A stretch of DNA of 46,069 bases, taken from assembly GCA_947458585.1 (NCBI GenBank), contig CANGYY010000022.1:1-46069 (forward strand). Reading direction: 5' to 3'. Source of the stretch: Cyclobacteriaceae bacterium (GTDB taxonomy: Bacteria; Bacteroidota; Bacteroidia; Cytophagales; Cyclobacteriaceae). A program made the translations under genes and the position numbers. Shown in pieces: positions 1-10,100 of the stretch. Position 1 is the first letter of the stretch; the number at the start of each line of letters is the position of its first letter. Under the pieces are notes generated by a model. That model was not told where the DNA came from, searched no databases, and saw only the letters and a program-made list of their open reading frames with translations.

Positions 1-198
1 TATATCTATCAGGAAATGTCGGAGGTAGAACAAGAACTCTTAATGCAAGCCTTGCACAGCGATGACGCCTTGATGCAAGAATACATTGAACTGCTGAGCA
101 CCGTGGAGTTTTTGGAGCAAGTAAAATTGCAGCCTTCCGAAAAAGTAGTAAAAGCCATCAAAAAAATGGCCCAGTCTACGAGACTTCCACAAGTCTGA
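1..198 (+). CDS. Small hypothetical protein, 5' end outside the window
   Basis: The reading frame is open from the first base (Y-I-Y-Q-E, then M-S-E-V-E-Q), so the gene probably begins before the window; the ATG at 16 would give only 60 residues. The visible part is acidic and helical, ending in PSEKVVKAIKKMAQSTRLPQV-like helix and tail. The pattern of a short acidic helix followed by PSE.. and a basic helix reminds me of small proteins often found beside ECF sigma factor genes in Cytophagales, but that is a resemblance, not an assignment. An intrinsic terminator follows directly, so this is the last gene of its transcript. Function unknown. Confidence 0.6.
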   Translation, partial: YIYQEMSEVEQELLMQALHSDDALMQEYIELLSTVEFLEQVKLQPSEKVVKAIKKMAQSTRLPQV

Positions 199-206
199 CC
201 TAAGGT

Positions 207-235
207 AACCCCGTCCAATGGCGGGGTTTTCTTTT
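207..235 (+). terminator. Intrinsic terminator after the first gene
   Basis: AACCCCG (207-213) pairs with CGGGGTT (222-228), with a further CC/GG pairing possible in the loop, followed by a T-rich tract. It lies 9 nt after the stop codon at 198. Confidence 0.8.
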
Positions 236-341
236 TCCCTAGGCTCAACCCCCTCTTTTTTTAGAATTGAATTAGTTGGTAAGCCAGTGTTGAAGTTTAG
301 TAGAGTCTGCTGTCAACCGTGGACCGTTAGCTATGGGCCAT

Positions 342-1763
342 TTAAAACCACTTCATCATCGTAGCAATCAATTTCTTCACTCGTAACCCGTAGGGAGGGC
401 GTAGCAAGCTGACGTTGTTGAAACCAATGCGCTGCTTCAACACTCCCTTTTCATTGCTGAAGGCCAAAAATCCATACTTGCCATGAGCTTTGCCAATCCC
501 ACTGTTATTTACCCCACCAAAAGGAAGTTCGCTGTGTAGAAAATGAAGTACACAATCGTTGATGACCAGGTTGCCTGAACTGGTCTCCGCCATCACCCGT
601 TTGGCTCGTCCATCGTCCTTGCCAAAAAAGTACAAGGCCAAGGGCTTGGGCTGGGAATGGATCAGTGCTAGGGCATCGTTGAGATGACTGTAAGTAAGAA
701 TGGGTAGGATCGGTCCGAAGATCTCCTCCTGGAATACGAGCATGTCTTCGCTAATATTCGAAATCAAAGTAGGTGCCACATACCGAGTTTCTTCGTCCAA
801 CTCTCCTCCTGCTTCTACTTGTGCTCCTTTTTGAAGGGCATCCTCCAGTAACTGCCGAATTCGGTCAAAATGTTTGGCATTGATCAAGCGAGCATAGTCC
901 GGACTCTGCATGATTCCTTTACCATTCGGGTCGTAGTAGCGGTTCAGCACTTCACGCGCATGGCCAAGAAAGATTTCCTGCTTGTATTCTGGGACAAGGA
1001 TGTAATCGGGCGCGATGCAGGTTTGCCCGCAGTTGACAAATTTTCCCCAAATCAATTTTTCTGCAGCATCCTTTAGGTCAGCTGAATCATCTAGAATCAC
1101 AGGAGACTTACCTCCCAATTCCAAGGTCACCGAACTCAAGTGTTGTGCGGCGGCACGCATCACAATTTTTCCAATCGCTGGGCTTCCCGTAAAGAAAATA
1201 TGGTCAAAAGGCAATGCCAGAAGTTCTGAAGCCACTTCTTTTTCACCCAAACATACGGCTACCTCATGGGGAGCAAACAAATCACTCACCAGATCCTGAA
1301 CCAACTGTGCCGTATGGGGTGCATATTCGGAAGGTTTCAGAATGGCAGGACATCCTGCTGCAAGTGCAGAGACCAATGGTCCAATGGCAAGGTTGAAGGG
1401 AAAATTCCAAGGAGAAATCAATAGCGCTCTCCCCTTTGGCTCTGCGACCACAAAGGCAGAAGTCCCCAGCATGGGGAGTGGAGTGGGTTGTGGCTGAGGG
1501 CGCATCCAATTGGACAAATTTTTCAGGCAATGCTTGATTTCAGAGGTGACCGGAAAGATTTCATTGAGGTCTACTTCTATCGCGGGTTTATTGAAATCCA
1601 GCCAAAGGGCTTTATGAATGTCTTCCTGATGCGTAGTGATCCAGTTCATAAGCTTGAGCAAACGCTCCTTTCGCTCGACTAGTGTGGAAGATCTCCAGGC
1701 AATGGAGGTGGGCAACTGGCTAGCAAAAAGTTCGGAAGGACTGGGTCGAAGGTCAGAAAGCAT
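342..1763 (-). CDS. Aldehyde dehydrogenase, class 3 (ALDH3-like)
   Basis: NAD(P)-dependent oxidation of an aldehyde to a carboxylic acid. The 473 residues match the short ALDH3 type in length, without the N-terminal extension of class 1/2 enzymes. Seen: SPWNFPF with the catalytic Asn near 120, the cofactor-site motif FFTGSPAIGK near 191-199, LELGGKSP with the general-base Glu near 215, and NCGQTC with the nucleophile Cys near 249. A hydrophobic, basic C-terminal tail is compatible with membrane association, as in fatty aldehyde dehydrogenases. Last gene of a likely minus-strand run M23 peptidase - rluF - this gene; 111 nt separate it from rluF. The substrate cannot be read from sequence; medium- to long-chain aliphatic aldehydes are the usual ALDH3 substrates. 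Confidence 0.93.
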   Translation of the reverse strand: MLSDLRPSPSELFASQLPTSIAWRSSTLVERKERLLKLMNWITTHQEDIHKALWLDFNKPAIEVDLNEIFPVTSEIKHCLKNLSNWMRPQPQPTPLPMLGTSAFVVAEPKGRALLISPWNFPFNLAIGPLVSALAAGCPAILKPSEYAPHTAQLVQDLVSDLFAPHEVAVCLGEKEVASELLALPFDHIFFTGSPAIGKIVMRAAAQHLSSVTLELGGKSPVILDDSADLKDAAEKLIWGKFVNCGQTCIAPDYILVPEYKQEIFLGHAREVLNRYYDPNGKGIMQSPDYARLINAKHFDRIRQLLEDALQKGAQVEAGGELDEETRYVAPTLISNISEDMLVFQEEIFGPILPILTYSHLNDALALIHSQPKPLALYFFGKDDGRAKRVMAETSSGNLVINDCVLHFLHSELPFGGVNNSGIGKAHGKYGFLAFSNEKGVLKQRIGFNNVSLLRPPYGLRVKKLIATMMKWF

Positions 1764-1874
1764 GGGATCAAGGGGATAAGGAAAATGTCAGCCATCAAGT
1801 TAGCCAATTTTGTAGAAAACTGGATGACCCTTGACGAGTTAGCTTTTCTTGGTGACCGGCACTTCGAAGCGCAA

Positions 1875-2603
1875 TTAGGTAGTTTTGGAACTGTCCTGAA
1901 TGAGCAGGTTGAGTTGAGCCAGTTCTTTCTCACTAAGATCTCTCCATTTGCCTACGGCGAGATCAAGTTGGATGTGCATGATTCGAATTCGTTTGAGTTG
2001 TGTGACCTGGTAGCCCAAGTGCGCACACATGCGACGGATCTGCCGATTTAAGCCTTGGGTAAGGATGATGCGGAATTTAAACCGGTTGATGGCTACCACG
2101 GTGCAGGGAGCTGTAACGGTATCCAAGATGGGAACTCCAGCACTCATTTTTTGAACGAAGCTCGGATGGAGGGGCTTGTCCACGGTGACCACATACTCCT
2201 TTTCGTGGTTGTTTTTGGAGCGGAGGATTTTATTCACCAGATCTCCCTCACTGGTCAAAAGAATCAGCCCTTCGCTGTCCTTATCCAGTCTGCCTATCGG
2301 AAAGATGCGCTCGGGATGTCCAATAAAATCGATGATGTTGTCTTTTTCCCCTAGCGTATCTGTGGTAGAAACGATTCCTACTGGCTTGTTGAAGGCAATG
2401 TAAACATGCTCTTGCTTAGGCTTTCCGATCAGTTGGCCATCCACCCGAACCTCATCCTGTGGAAAAACTTGTGTGCCTAACTCTGGGATTTTGCCGTTGA
2501 TGGTGATTCGTTTTTGTTCCAAAAGTCCATCCGCAGCGCGGCGGGAGCAAAAGCCTACTTCACTGAGGTATTTATTGATCCGAATGGAGGGTTCTTGACT
2601 CAT
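1875..2603 (-). CDS. rluF: 23S rRNA pseudouridine synthase, RluF type
   Basis: Converts a 23S rRNA uridine to pseudouridine (U2604 in E. coli numbering for RluF). The N-terminal S4 RNA-binding domain (about 7-60, IRINKYLSEVGFCSRRAAD) is followed by the RsuA/RluB/E/F catalytic domain with GRLDKDSEGL, catalytic Asp near 107, and the family motif LNRQIRRMC. At 242 residues it is close to the shorter members of the family. NHEKEYVV and the overall pattern favour RluF over RluB or RluE, though substrate assignment within this family from sequence alone is imperfect. 47 nt downstream of the M23 peptidase gene, same strand. Confidence 0.9.
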   Translation of the reverse strand: MSQEPSIRINKYLSEVGFCSRRAADGLLEQKRITINGKIPELGTQVFPQDEVRVDGQLIGKPKQEHVYIAFNKPVGIVSTTDTLGEKDNIIDFIGHPERIFPIGRLDKDSEGLILLTSEGDLVNKILRSKNNHEKEYVVTVDKPLHPSFVQKMSAGVPILDTVTAPCTVVAINRFKFRIILTQGLNRQIRRMCAHLGYQVTQLKRIRIMHIQLDLAVGKWRDLSEKELAQLNLLIQDSSKTT

Positions 2604-2650
2604 GGGCTAGGCTTTCTACACAAACTACTTGGGCATCCAAGTGTTCCGAT

Positions 2651-3940
2651 TTACTTCGAGCTTTTAGTGGCAGTAGCCAACAAGCGATCGTCAACCGCAG
2701 GATCTATGGTAGCCAATTGCTTCATGCCTTCTGCCTTCTTCTGATTGAATGCTTGCAGATTGGCTGATGAAATGGGCTCGGATGGAGGAATAACCTCTTC
2801 TAACCAATCTTCTTGTTTTCCATTTTTCCAAAAACGGAAACAGAGGTGAGGCCCTGTTGCTAGACCTGTACTCCCCACATAGCCGATGACTTGTCCTTGT
2901 CTGACCCGTGTCCCTCTCCTCACCCCGCTTCCGATTTTGGAAAGGTGTAGGTACTGGGTGGTGTAGGTCTCGTTGTGTTTGATTTTCACGTAATTCCCGT
3001 TGGCAGAGGAGTAGGTTGCTTCTACGACAGTGCCTTCGCCTACCGAACGGATTTCGGTTCCGGTAGGTGCAGCATAGTCCGTACCCAAATGCGCTTTGTA
3101 TCGCTTTTGAACTGGATGAAAGCGGTTTAAACTGTAACGCGAACTGATCCGTGTGTATTTAAGGGGATCTCTGAGAAAGGCTTTTTTGAAACTTTTACCC
3201 TCCTGATCGAAGAATGTGAGTTGTCCATTTTGTTCAAATGGAATGGCATGCATTTCCACCCCCTTGTGGTTGAAATAGGCGAGATGAATTCCCGAGATGG
3301 ATACCACCTGTTCCTCAATTACTTTTTCATCAAAGACCACTTTGTACACATCCCCTTTTTGCAGGGCTTGAAAATCTACCGACCAGCCGTAAAGGTCTGC
3401 AAACTCATCGATTAACTCAGGCGAGATGCCTTTAGCCACCATGGCATTGTACAAGGAAGTTTCGATGACTCCCCCCACTTCTCTTTTTCGAGTTACCGCT
3501 GGCTTTTCCGCTTTGTGGATGGTGGCAGAATCCAGGTTAAACACCACGTATTCGGCGGGGTTGGGTTCGTAGATTAAAAAGTGTGCCTTGGAAGAGTTGG
3601 GAGGGGTAATGATGGTAAATTTTTTATCTGCCGCTATTCTGCGTACATCAAAAACTTCAGCAGATTTTTTGGCGATTTCATCAATGATTTGGTAGGGCAC
3701 ATTGAATGGTGTAAGAATGGTAGCAAGGGTTTGATTTTTTGCTACCGTCCCTTCCACGATATTCAGTCCTGTGACATTGATGCCATAGAGAAATTGTTCC
3801 TTGGGAGCGGAAAGGCTGTCTGTGTTTGTCTCCTTTTGCCCTGAAAACCAATTGGGAAATAGCCCCAAATCGGTTTGGTATACTCCGATCAGGAGTATAG
3901 ACAAGAGCAAAGTGATCGAACCAATCCAATTTTTTTTCAT
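2651..3940 (-). CDS. M23-family murein endopeptidase, membrane-anchored
   Basis: Predicted zinc peptidase that cuts peptide cross-links in peptidoglycan. A basic start and one hydrophobic segment (about 6-22) look like a signal anchor. The middle (about 45-250) is an OapA/MepM-like region, and the C-terminal part is an M23 domain. Metal and active-site residues are visible: H and D of HLGTD (284 and 288), the H of YLHLS (332) and the H of GPHLCFRFW (365). A TTG two codons upstream (3946) is also in frame, but the ATG at 3940 starts the natural MKKNWIG signal sequence and is preferred. First gene of a possible run with rluF and the aldehyde dehydrogenase, and divergent from aspS. Confidence 0.92.
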   Translation of the reverse strand: MKKNWIGSITLLLSILLIGVYQTDLGLFPNWFSGQKETNTDSLSAPKEQFLYGINVTGLNIVEGTVAKNQTLATILTPFNVPYQIIDEIAKKSAEVFDVRRIAADKKFTIITPPNSSKAHFLIYEPNPAEYVVFNLDSATIHKAEKPAVTRKREVGGVIETSLYNAMVAKGISPELIDEFADLYGWSVDFQALQKGDVYKVVFDEKVIEEQVVSISGIHLAYFNHKGVEMHAIPFEQNGQLTFFDQEGKSFKKAFLRDPLKYTRISSRYSLNRFHPVQKRYKAHLGTDYAAPTGTEIRSVGEGTVVEATYSSANGNYVKIKHNETYTTQYLHLSKIGSGVRRGTRVRQGQVIGYVGSTGLATGPHLCFRFWKNGKQEDWLEEVIPPSEPISSANLQAFNQKKAEGMKQLATIDPAVDDRLLATATKSSK

Positions 3941-4205
3941 CAGCAACTAACCAAGCCCATCAGGACACAATTTTTTTGGGCCTCCAAACAAGCCAAAAGA
4001 TGGCTTTTTTCCAAAGGAAAAGGGACAAAGTAATCGAAATAGCCTTGAATTTAACGTTTATTGACGTTTTGGATTGAATTAAGCGAATAGTTTCAAGGCA
4101 ATTTTTTGAGGAATAATTCAAGTTTTTAGATTAACAAGTGAAGAAAAACTGGGTTATAAAGGGGGAATCTTACCAAACCCTTATCGTTCTGTGTAGCATT
4201 TAATT

Positions 4206-4213
4206 TATCTTTG
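4206..4213 (+). promoter_or_regulatory. -7 box of the aspS promoter
   Basis: TATCTTTG matches the Bacteroidetes -7 consensus TAnnTTTG, 25 nt before the aspS start. No clear TTG/TTTG is seen at the usual 19-21 nt upstream, so only the -7 element is supported. Confidence 0.55.
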
Positions 4214-4238
4214 ACCTCCCAAAAATTAGGAAATAGTC

Positions 4239-5993
4239 ATGTTAAGAACGCATACCTGTGGCGAACTTCGCCTTCAACACGTCAATCAACAGATCACCTT
4301 GGCCGGCTGGGTACAGCGTGTCAGAAACAAAGGAGGCCTGATTTGGGTGGATTTGAGGGACCGCTATGGGCTCACCCAACTGATTTTTGAGGAAGGATCT
4401 ACCGACAAGGCCTTGTTGGAAAAGGCCGCTCAACTCGGGAGAGAATTTGTAGTTCAAGCTACAGGAAAGGTATTGGAGCGAACTTCCAAGAATGATAAAA
4501 TGCCTACTGGAGACATTGAAATCAAGGTGGAGGAATTGTCTGTCTTGAATTCGGCAAAGGTGCCTCCTTTTATTATTGAGGACGAGACCGACGGAGGGGA
4601 CGAACTTCGGATGCGCTACCGTTACCTAGATCTTCGCAGAAATGTAATCCGTGAAAAACTACAGCTCCGTCATCGCATGATGCAGGAAACTCGGAGCTAC
4701 ATGGACAAGCAGCAGTTTATCGAAGTGGAAACACCTGTATTGATTAAATCTACCCCAGAAGGGGCGCGAGATTTTGTAGTGCCGAGCCGTGTCAATCCGG
4801 GCGAATTTTATGCCTTACCTCAATCTCCACAGACTTTCAAGCAACTCTTGATGGTGAGTGGATTTGACCGCTACTTTCAGATCGTCAAATGCTTTCGCGA
4901 CGAGGACTTGCGCGCCGACAGGCAGCCTGAGTTTACCCAAATTGACTGCGAAATGGCCTTTGTCAACCAAGAGGACATTCTCAACACCTTTGAAGGACTG
5001 ATTAAGCACTTGTTTTTATCCGTCAAAGGGGTGAATCTAGGCCATGTGCCGCACATGACCTATGCCGATGCCATGAAATTCTATGGCAATGACAAGCCAG
5101 ACTTGCGCTTCGACATGAAATTTGTTGATTTGACTACCCTCGCCAAAGGAACTGGCTTTGCCGTAATCGATCAGGCAGAGATTGTCTTGGGTATCTGTGC
5201 CAAAGGGGCAGGAGAATACACGCGCAAGCAATTGGATGAGTTGACGGACTGGGTGAAGCGACCACAAATCGGAGCGAAAGGCTTGATTTATGTGCGCTAC
5301 CAAGAAGATGGAGTGCTCAAGTCCAGTGTAGACAAATTTTATACGCAAGACCAATTGAAGACCTGGGCTGATGCCTGTGGTGCTGTGCCGGGAGATTTGA
5401 TGCTAGTACTTAGTGGAGATGAAAAAACCACACGCAAGCAATTGTCTGAACTTCGCTTGAAGATGGGTGAAGACCTAGGGTTGCGCGATCGAACTGTATT
5501 TGTGCCACTTTGGGTGGTAGACTTCCCGCTTTTGGAGTGGGATGAGGAATCTCAGCGCTTCCATGCCATGCACCATCCGTTTACTTCACCCAAGCGAGAG
5601 GACATTCCTTTGCTGGAGTCAGATCCAGGTTCAGTCCGAGCCAATGCCTATGATTTGGTGATCAACGGAGTAGAAGTGGGCGGTGGATCGATTCGTATCC
5701 ACGACCGTGCTACCCAGCAATTGATGTTTACCCACCTCGGATTTACAGATGAAGAGGCGCAAAAGCAGTTTGGATTTTTGATGGAAGCCTTTGAATACGG
5801 TGCGCCGCCACACGGAGGAATTGCCTTCGGATTCGATCGATTGTGTGCCATTTTTGGAGGCTCAGACTCCATTCGCGATTACATTGCTTTCCCTAAGAAT
5901 AACTCAGGCAGAGATGTCATGATTGATTCGCCGAGCACCCTTGCCGATGCACAATTGGAAGAGTTGTCTATTCGGGTAGCCCTGAAGAAATAA
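4239..5993 (+). CDS. aspS: Aspartyl-tRNA synthetase
   Basis: Class II synthetase charging tRNA-Asp with aspartate. The N-terminal OB-fold anticodon-binding domain (about 1-105) begins with the typical LRTHTCGEL. The catalytic core has motif 2 [18 protein letters not shown] (about 219-236), and the GAD insertion domain (about 290-410) marks it as bacterial type. Motif 3 GIAFGFDRL lies near the C-terminus. At 584 residues it is the normal full length. The ATG at 4239 is preceded by a -7 box and an A-rich stretch rather than a Shine-Dalgarno. It stands alone, with no gene on the same strand within 1 kb. Confidence 0.98.
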   Translation: MLRTHTCGELRLQHVNQQITLAGWVQRVRNKGGLIWVDLRDRYGLTQLIFEEGSTDKALLEKAAQLGREFVVQATGKVLERTSKNDKMPTGDIEIKVEELSVLNSAKVPPFIIEDETDGGDELRMRYRYLDLRRNVIREKLQLRHRMMQETRSYMDKQQFIEVETPVLIKSTPEGARDFVVPSRVNPGEFYALPQSPQTFKQLLMVSGFDRYFQIVKCFRDEDLRADRQPEFTQIDCEMAFVNQEDILNTFEGLIKHLFLSVKGVNLGHVPHMTYADAMKFYGNDKPDLRFDMKFVDLTTLAKGTGFAVIDQAEIVLGICAKGAGEYTRKQLDELTDWVKRPQIGAKGLIYVRYQEDGVLKSSVDKFYTQDQLKTWADACGAVPGDLMLVLSGDEKTTRKQLSELRLKMGEDLGLRDRTVFVPLWVVDFPLLEWDEESQRFHAMHHPFTSPKREDIPLLESDPGSVRANAYDLVINGVEVGGGSIRIHDRATQQLMFTHLGFTDEEAQKQFGFLMEAFEYGAPPHGGIAFGFDRLCAIFGGSDSIRDYIAFPKNNSGRDVMIDSPSTLADAQLEELSIRVALKK

Positions 5994-5996
5994 TTT

Positions 5997-6120
5997 GTCA
6001 ACGGACCACAGTACAATGTACCAAGTACCCACCGCGGCGGGCAGGCCAGGTACGAAGTATGGATTCTAAACCAAGTAACACAACGACTCGACTGTCGTCA
6101 GTGGACGATTGACCGTTGAC
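5997..6120. repeat. Intergenic degenerate repeat block with inverted ends
   Basis: Almost the whole spacer between aspS and the YhhN gene is bounded by GTCAACGG (5997-6004) and its complement CCGTTGAC (6113-6120). Inside are GTACC/GTAC-rich units (6011-6027, 6050-6060), a GC-rich palindromic core around CCGCGG (6032-6037), and GTGGACGATTGACC (6101-6114). Shorter lookalikes occur near 310-333 (GTCAACCGTGGACC) and as GTCAACGG at 18958-18965. The pattern suggests a short non-coding interspersed repeat rather than a gene. Confidence 0.5.
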
Positions 6121-6123
6121 CTT

Positions 6124-6813
6124 CTATTTCGTTCCGACGAGGTACGAACGGATTCCCATGACCAGCAAGAGTTGTGCAGTAGCGTAGGTCCCCATGATGA
6201 GAATGCCGGCTTCTGGAAAATCTTTATAAAATCGGGCTAAGGCCAAGATCCCATCGGATACTAAAAAAAATAGAGCGCCAATAAGGATTTGCCAAAAGGA
6301 GGCGGCATTGGTTTTTTTAAAGCGTGCTCTGGCAGTGGTCACCATCCCTACAATGACCAGAATGTAGGCGATGACTGGGATTTTTAAGCCTCCTAGATTG
6401 GGATAGATGAAGTAAAAAACCATCCCAGCAACAATAAAAATAGGAATGTTGTAAAAAAAGGTTCGGATAAAGTACCAGGAGTCCACCCGCCCCTCAGGTT
6501 GTTGCGCTAGTCGAAACCCAAAGATGTAACATACATGGGCCATCAAAAATGCGCCCAAACCATAGATGAAGAGGTCAGACCAGAGGAGTAAAATGTCACC
6601 TAGCCAGGAAAATAATAGTGCTGCCAAGATGGTTTTGGCCAGAAGGGTAGAGGCAATGGGCTTGCTGGTGAAATAGAAATACAGAATCAAGCCCAGAAGA
6701 ATTAGGGGTTTGGAATACACGCGCATGGATTCATTTTGCTCAGTTAAGAAGCTTAAATCCACGATGGTAGCAATCAAAAAGAGGTAAAGCCAGATGATGT
6801 TTTTGTCTCTCAA
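6124..6813 (-). CDS. YhhN/TMEM86-family membrane protein
   Basis: An integral inner-membrane protein of 229 residues with about eight hydrophobic segments. It carries the family pattern of a conserved acidic residue in FSWLGDILLL (about 70-80), HVCYIFGF (about 93-100) and a late SDGILALARF (about 185-195). The family includes the lysoplasmalogenases TMEM86A/B, which cleave the vinyl-ether bond of lysoplasmalogens. Bacterial members are mostly uncharacterised, and there is no evidence here for plasmalogens. The start is a TTG at 6813; an in-frame stop lies a few codons upstream and the next ATG would remove the first membrane segment, so TTG is the best start. Confidence 0.85.
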   Translation of the reverse strand: MRDKNIIWLYLFLIATIVDLSFLTEQNESMRVYSKPLILLGLILYFYFTSKPIASTLLAKTILAALLFSWLGDILLLWSDLFIYGLGAFLMAHVCYIFGFRLAQQPEGRVDSWYFIRTFFYNIPIFIVAGMVFYFIYPNLGGLKIPVIAYILVIVGMVTTARARFKKTNAASFWQILIGALFFLVSDGILALARFYKDFPEAGILIMGTYATAQLLLVMGIRSYLVGTK

Positions 6814-7098
6814 GGGAGGGTTGATTTTTTGCTAAAACTAAGGCTAAAATTTAATCCAACACCAATTCCATTGAAATAGGAGCTTTAACTGAAACAATAT
6901 TTTGCCAAAACATTTTTAGGCAGTTTTTGGTTTTGTTCGGAAATGAGAAAATCGAAAGCGGAAAAAGCAATAAAAATGAAGATTTCTTGACAAAAACCTA
7001 AAAAATATTTGGCGGTAGTGTTAACCTTTCGTTAAAAAATGTGAAATTTGGCAAGCAAAATTTAACCTACATTGCTAGTACCCCTTTTAAATCGAGTT
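6814..7098. other. AT-rich spacer between divergent genes
   Basis: Very AT-rich, without an open frame or strong hairpin. It separates the YhhN gene (minus) from the TonB-dependent receptor (plus) and should hold the promoters of both. I can support only the receptor -7 box at 7099-7106. Confidence 0.5.
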
Positions 7099-7106
7099 TA
7101 ACTTTG
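7099..7106 (+). promoter_or_regulatory. -7 box ahead of the TonB-dependent receptor
   Basis: TAACTTTG fits TAnnTTTG. The nearest upstream TTG (7072-7074) is 24 nt away, slightly longer than usual. The implied leader of about 38 nt is A-rich and has no Shine-Dalgarno, as is common in highly expressed Bacteroidetes genes. Confidence 0.6.
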
Positions 7107-7150
7107 CAAGGATTTTAAATCAAAAACCAACTTTACCAAAAACCAAACTT

Positions 7151-10100
7151 ATGAGGCAAAATTTACTGAAGAATTTGCTGGCCGTATTTCTACTCGTGAT
7201 GAGTACGGGGCTGGCAATGTCACAGGGAGTTACGACTTCTGGTATCACCGGAACTGTAACTGAAGCCAACGGACAGGCCCTTCCAGGAGCCAACGTGGTC
7301 GCTACGCACCTTCCTTCAGGTACTCGCTATGGCGCTGTATCTAACGTAGAAGGTAAATATTCTATTCCAGGGATGCGTATTGGAGGTCCTTACAGACTTT
7401 CTGTGTCCTTTATCGGATTTTCTACTCAAGAGGTAGATGGTTTGATTCTTTCCTTAGGTACATTTTCAAATGTAAACGTAACCTTGAAAGAAGATGGCCA
7501 GGAGCTTTCTGAAGTGTTGATCACTGCAGATCAAAACAGCCTTTTCTCTAGTGAGCGTACAGGTGCCAACACGGCTATCGACAATAGAGCATTGAACAAG
7601 CTTCCAACCATCTCTCGAAGCATCAACGACTTCACTAGATTGTCCCCACAGTCAAATGGTCAGTCTTTTGCAGGTCAAGATTCTCGATTGAACAACATCA
7701 CTGTCGATGGTTCTTACTTCAACAACTCATTTGGTTTGGGTTCTGGTTCTAACCCAGGTGGTCGTACCGGTGTATCTCCAATCTCTTTGGATGCGATCGA
7801 GCAAATCTCTGTAAACGTCGCTCCTTATGACGTAAGACAAGGTAACTTTACTGGTGCGGGTGTAAATACCGTAACTCGTTCAGGTACCAACGAATTTTCA
7901 GGATCTGCTTATTATTTCACTAGAAATAACAACAACGTAGGTAAAGAAGCAGGTGAAAATCCTTTCAACCCAGGCGATTTCAGCTACAAGCAGATGGGAT
8001 TCCGCGTAGGCGGTCCAATCATCAAAGACAAATTGTTTTTCTTCGCTTCTTTTGAAGATGAAGCAGAAGCAAGACCAGGTACCACTTGGACAGCAAATAC
8101 AGGTTCTCAGCCAATCACTGGTAACGTAACTCGTGTATTGGCTTCTGACCTTGATGGATTGAGCTCTTACTTGAAAAGCAAGTTTGACTACGAAACTGGT
8201 CCTTACCAAGGATATGACAACGAAACCTTGGGTAAGAAGTTTTTGATTAAGTTGGACTACAACATCAACGACAAGAACAAGCTGAGCTTGAGATACAACC
8301 AATTGGATTCTTCTACTGATGTGTTGATGTCTGGATCTTCTTCTCTAGGTTTCGGTAACCGTAACTTCAGACCTGAAGCTTTGAACTTCCAAAACTCCAA
8401 CTACAGCATTATGGAGAACATCAAATCTATAGTTGCAGAATTGAACACGCGTATTAATGCCAACATGTCCAATAACTTAATCATTGGATATACTTACCAG
8501 GACGAAAGCCGTGGTTACAAGGGTGAATTCTTCCCTATGGTAGACATCTTGAGCGGAGGTGCTACTTACACTTCATTTGGATTTGAGCCTTTCACTCCAA
8601 ACAACGAATTGCGCTACAAGACTTTCCAAATCCAGGAAAACTTGCAAATCTTCAAGGGTAACCATACCATCACTACTGGTTTCAGCTACGAAAACTACCA
8701 GTCTGAAAACGTATTCTTCCCAGGTTCACAGTCGGTATACGTATACAACTCTTTAGGTGACTTCTATAAGGATGCAGATAACTTCCTTGCTAATGGCAAC
8801 TCCGTTGCTTCAGGTGTAAACTTGAGAAGATTCCAGGTTCGTTGGAACAATATCCCTGGATCTGAGAAGCCAATCCAGCCTTTGGAAGTGAACTATGGTG
8901 GTGTCTTCATTCAGGACGAATGGCAGGCTAGAACCAACTTGAAATTGACAGCTGGTTTGAGAGTTGACGTGCCTTTCTTTGAGCAGACTGCACTTAGAAA
9001 CACAGAAATGGAGACCATGTACTTTAGAAACCCAGCCGGCGCATTTGTAAACTTTAGAACGGATGCCCTTCCTGAAGCCAACCTATTGTGGTCTCCACGT
9101 GTAGGTTTCAACTGGGATGTATTCAACAACCAGAAGACTCAAATCAGAGGTGGTTCTGGGGTATTCACGGGACGTCCTGCTTACGTATGGATCTCCAACC
9201 AAGTGGGTAACAACGGTATCCTAACTGGTTTTGCGCAGTTGGACAACACCACAGCTCGACCATTCAATCCTGATCCTAATAAGTACAAGCCTACAGAAGT
9301 ATCGGGTACACCAGCATCTTCTTACGAGCTTGCCTTGACTGAGACGAACTTCAAGTTTCCTCAGGTATGGAGAACCAACATCGCAGTAGATCAGCAGTTG
9401 CCTAAAGGAATTATTGCAACGGGTGAATTTATTTACAACCAGGATGTAAATGGGGTGGCGTATTACAACGCAAACTTGCCAGTCCCATTCTCCCAGTTTA
9501 GTGGAAATGACAACCGTGCGAGATGGAATGCGCCTTCTAACCCCAACCGTATCAATGCCAAGGTTCCAAATGCAGTAACCTTGTCTAACCAGGCGGTAGG
9601 TTACTCATGGGTAGCTTCCTTCTCTTTGGAAAGACCATTCACAAACGGTCTATTCTTGAAAGCTGCGTATAGCTACGGTGAATCTAAAAACACAGTGGAT
9701 CCAGGATCTATTGCTGCTGGTACTTGGTTTGGTAACCCAATAACTCGTGATCCAAACAACCCAGGTTTAGGAATGTCTTCCAACTTTATGGGACATAGAG
9801 TTTTCGCTACGGCATCCTACTCTAAGGACTTCTTTAAGTTTGGAAATACTTCAGTATCAATCTTCTGGGAAGGTAGAACAATCGGTAACGCGAGTTACGT
9901 GGTTGGTGGTGACTTGAACAATGACGGGGGTACTTCAAACGATTTGATCTACATCCCTGCGACTAAGGCAGAAATGAATTTCCAAGCTTTTACGGCAAGT
10001 GGTAAGACCTTTACTGCTGCAGAGCAAGCAGATGCATGGGAAGCTTACATCCTTCAGGACAAGTACTTGAGTGCTAACCGTGGTGGATATGCTCAAAGAG

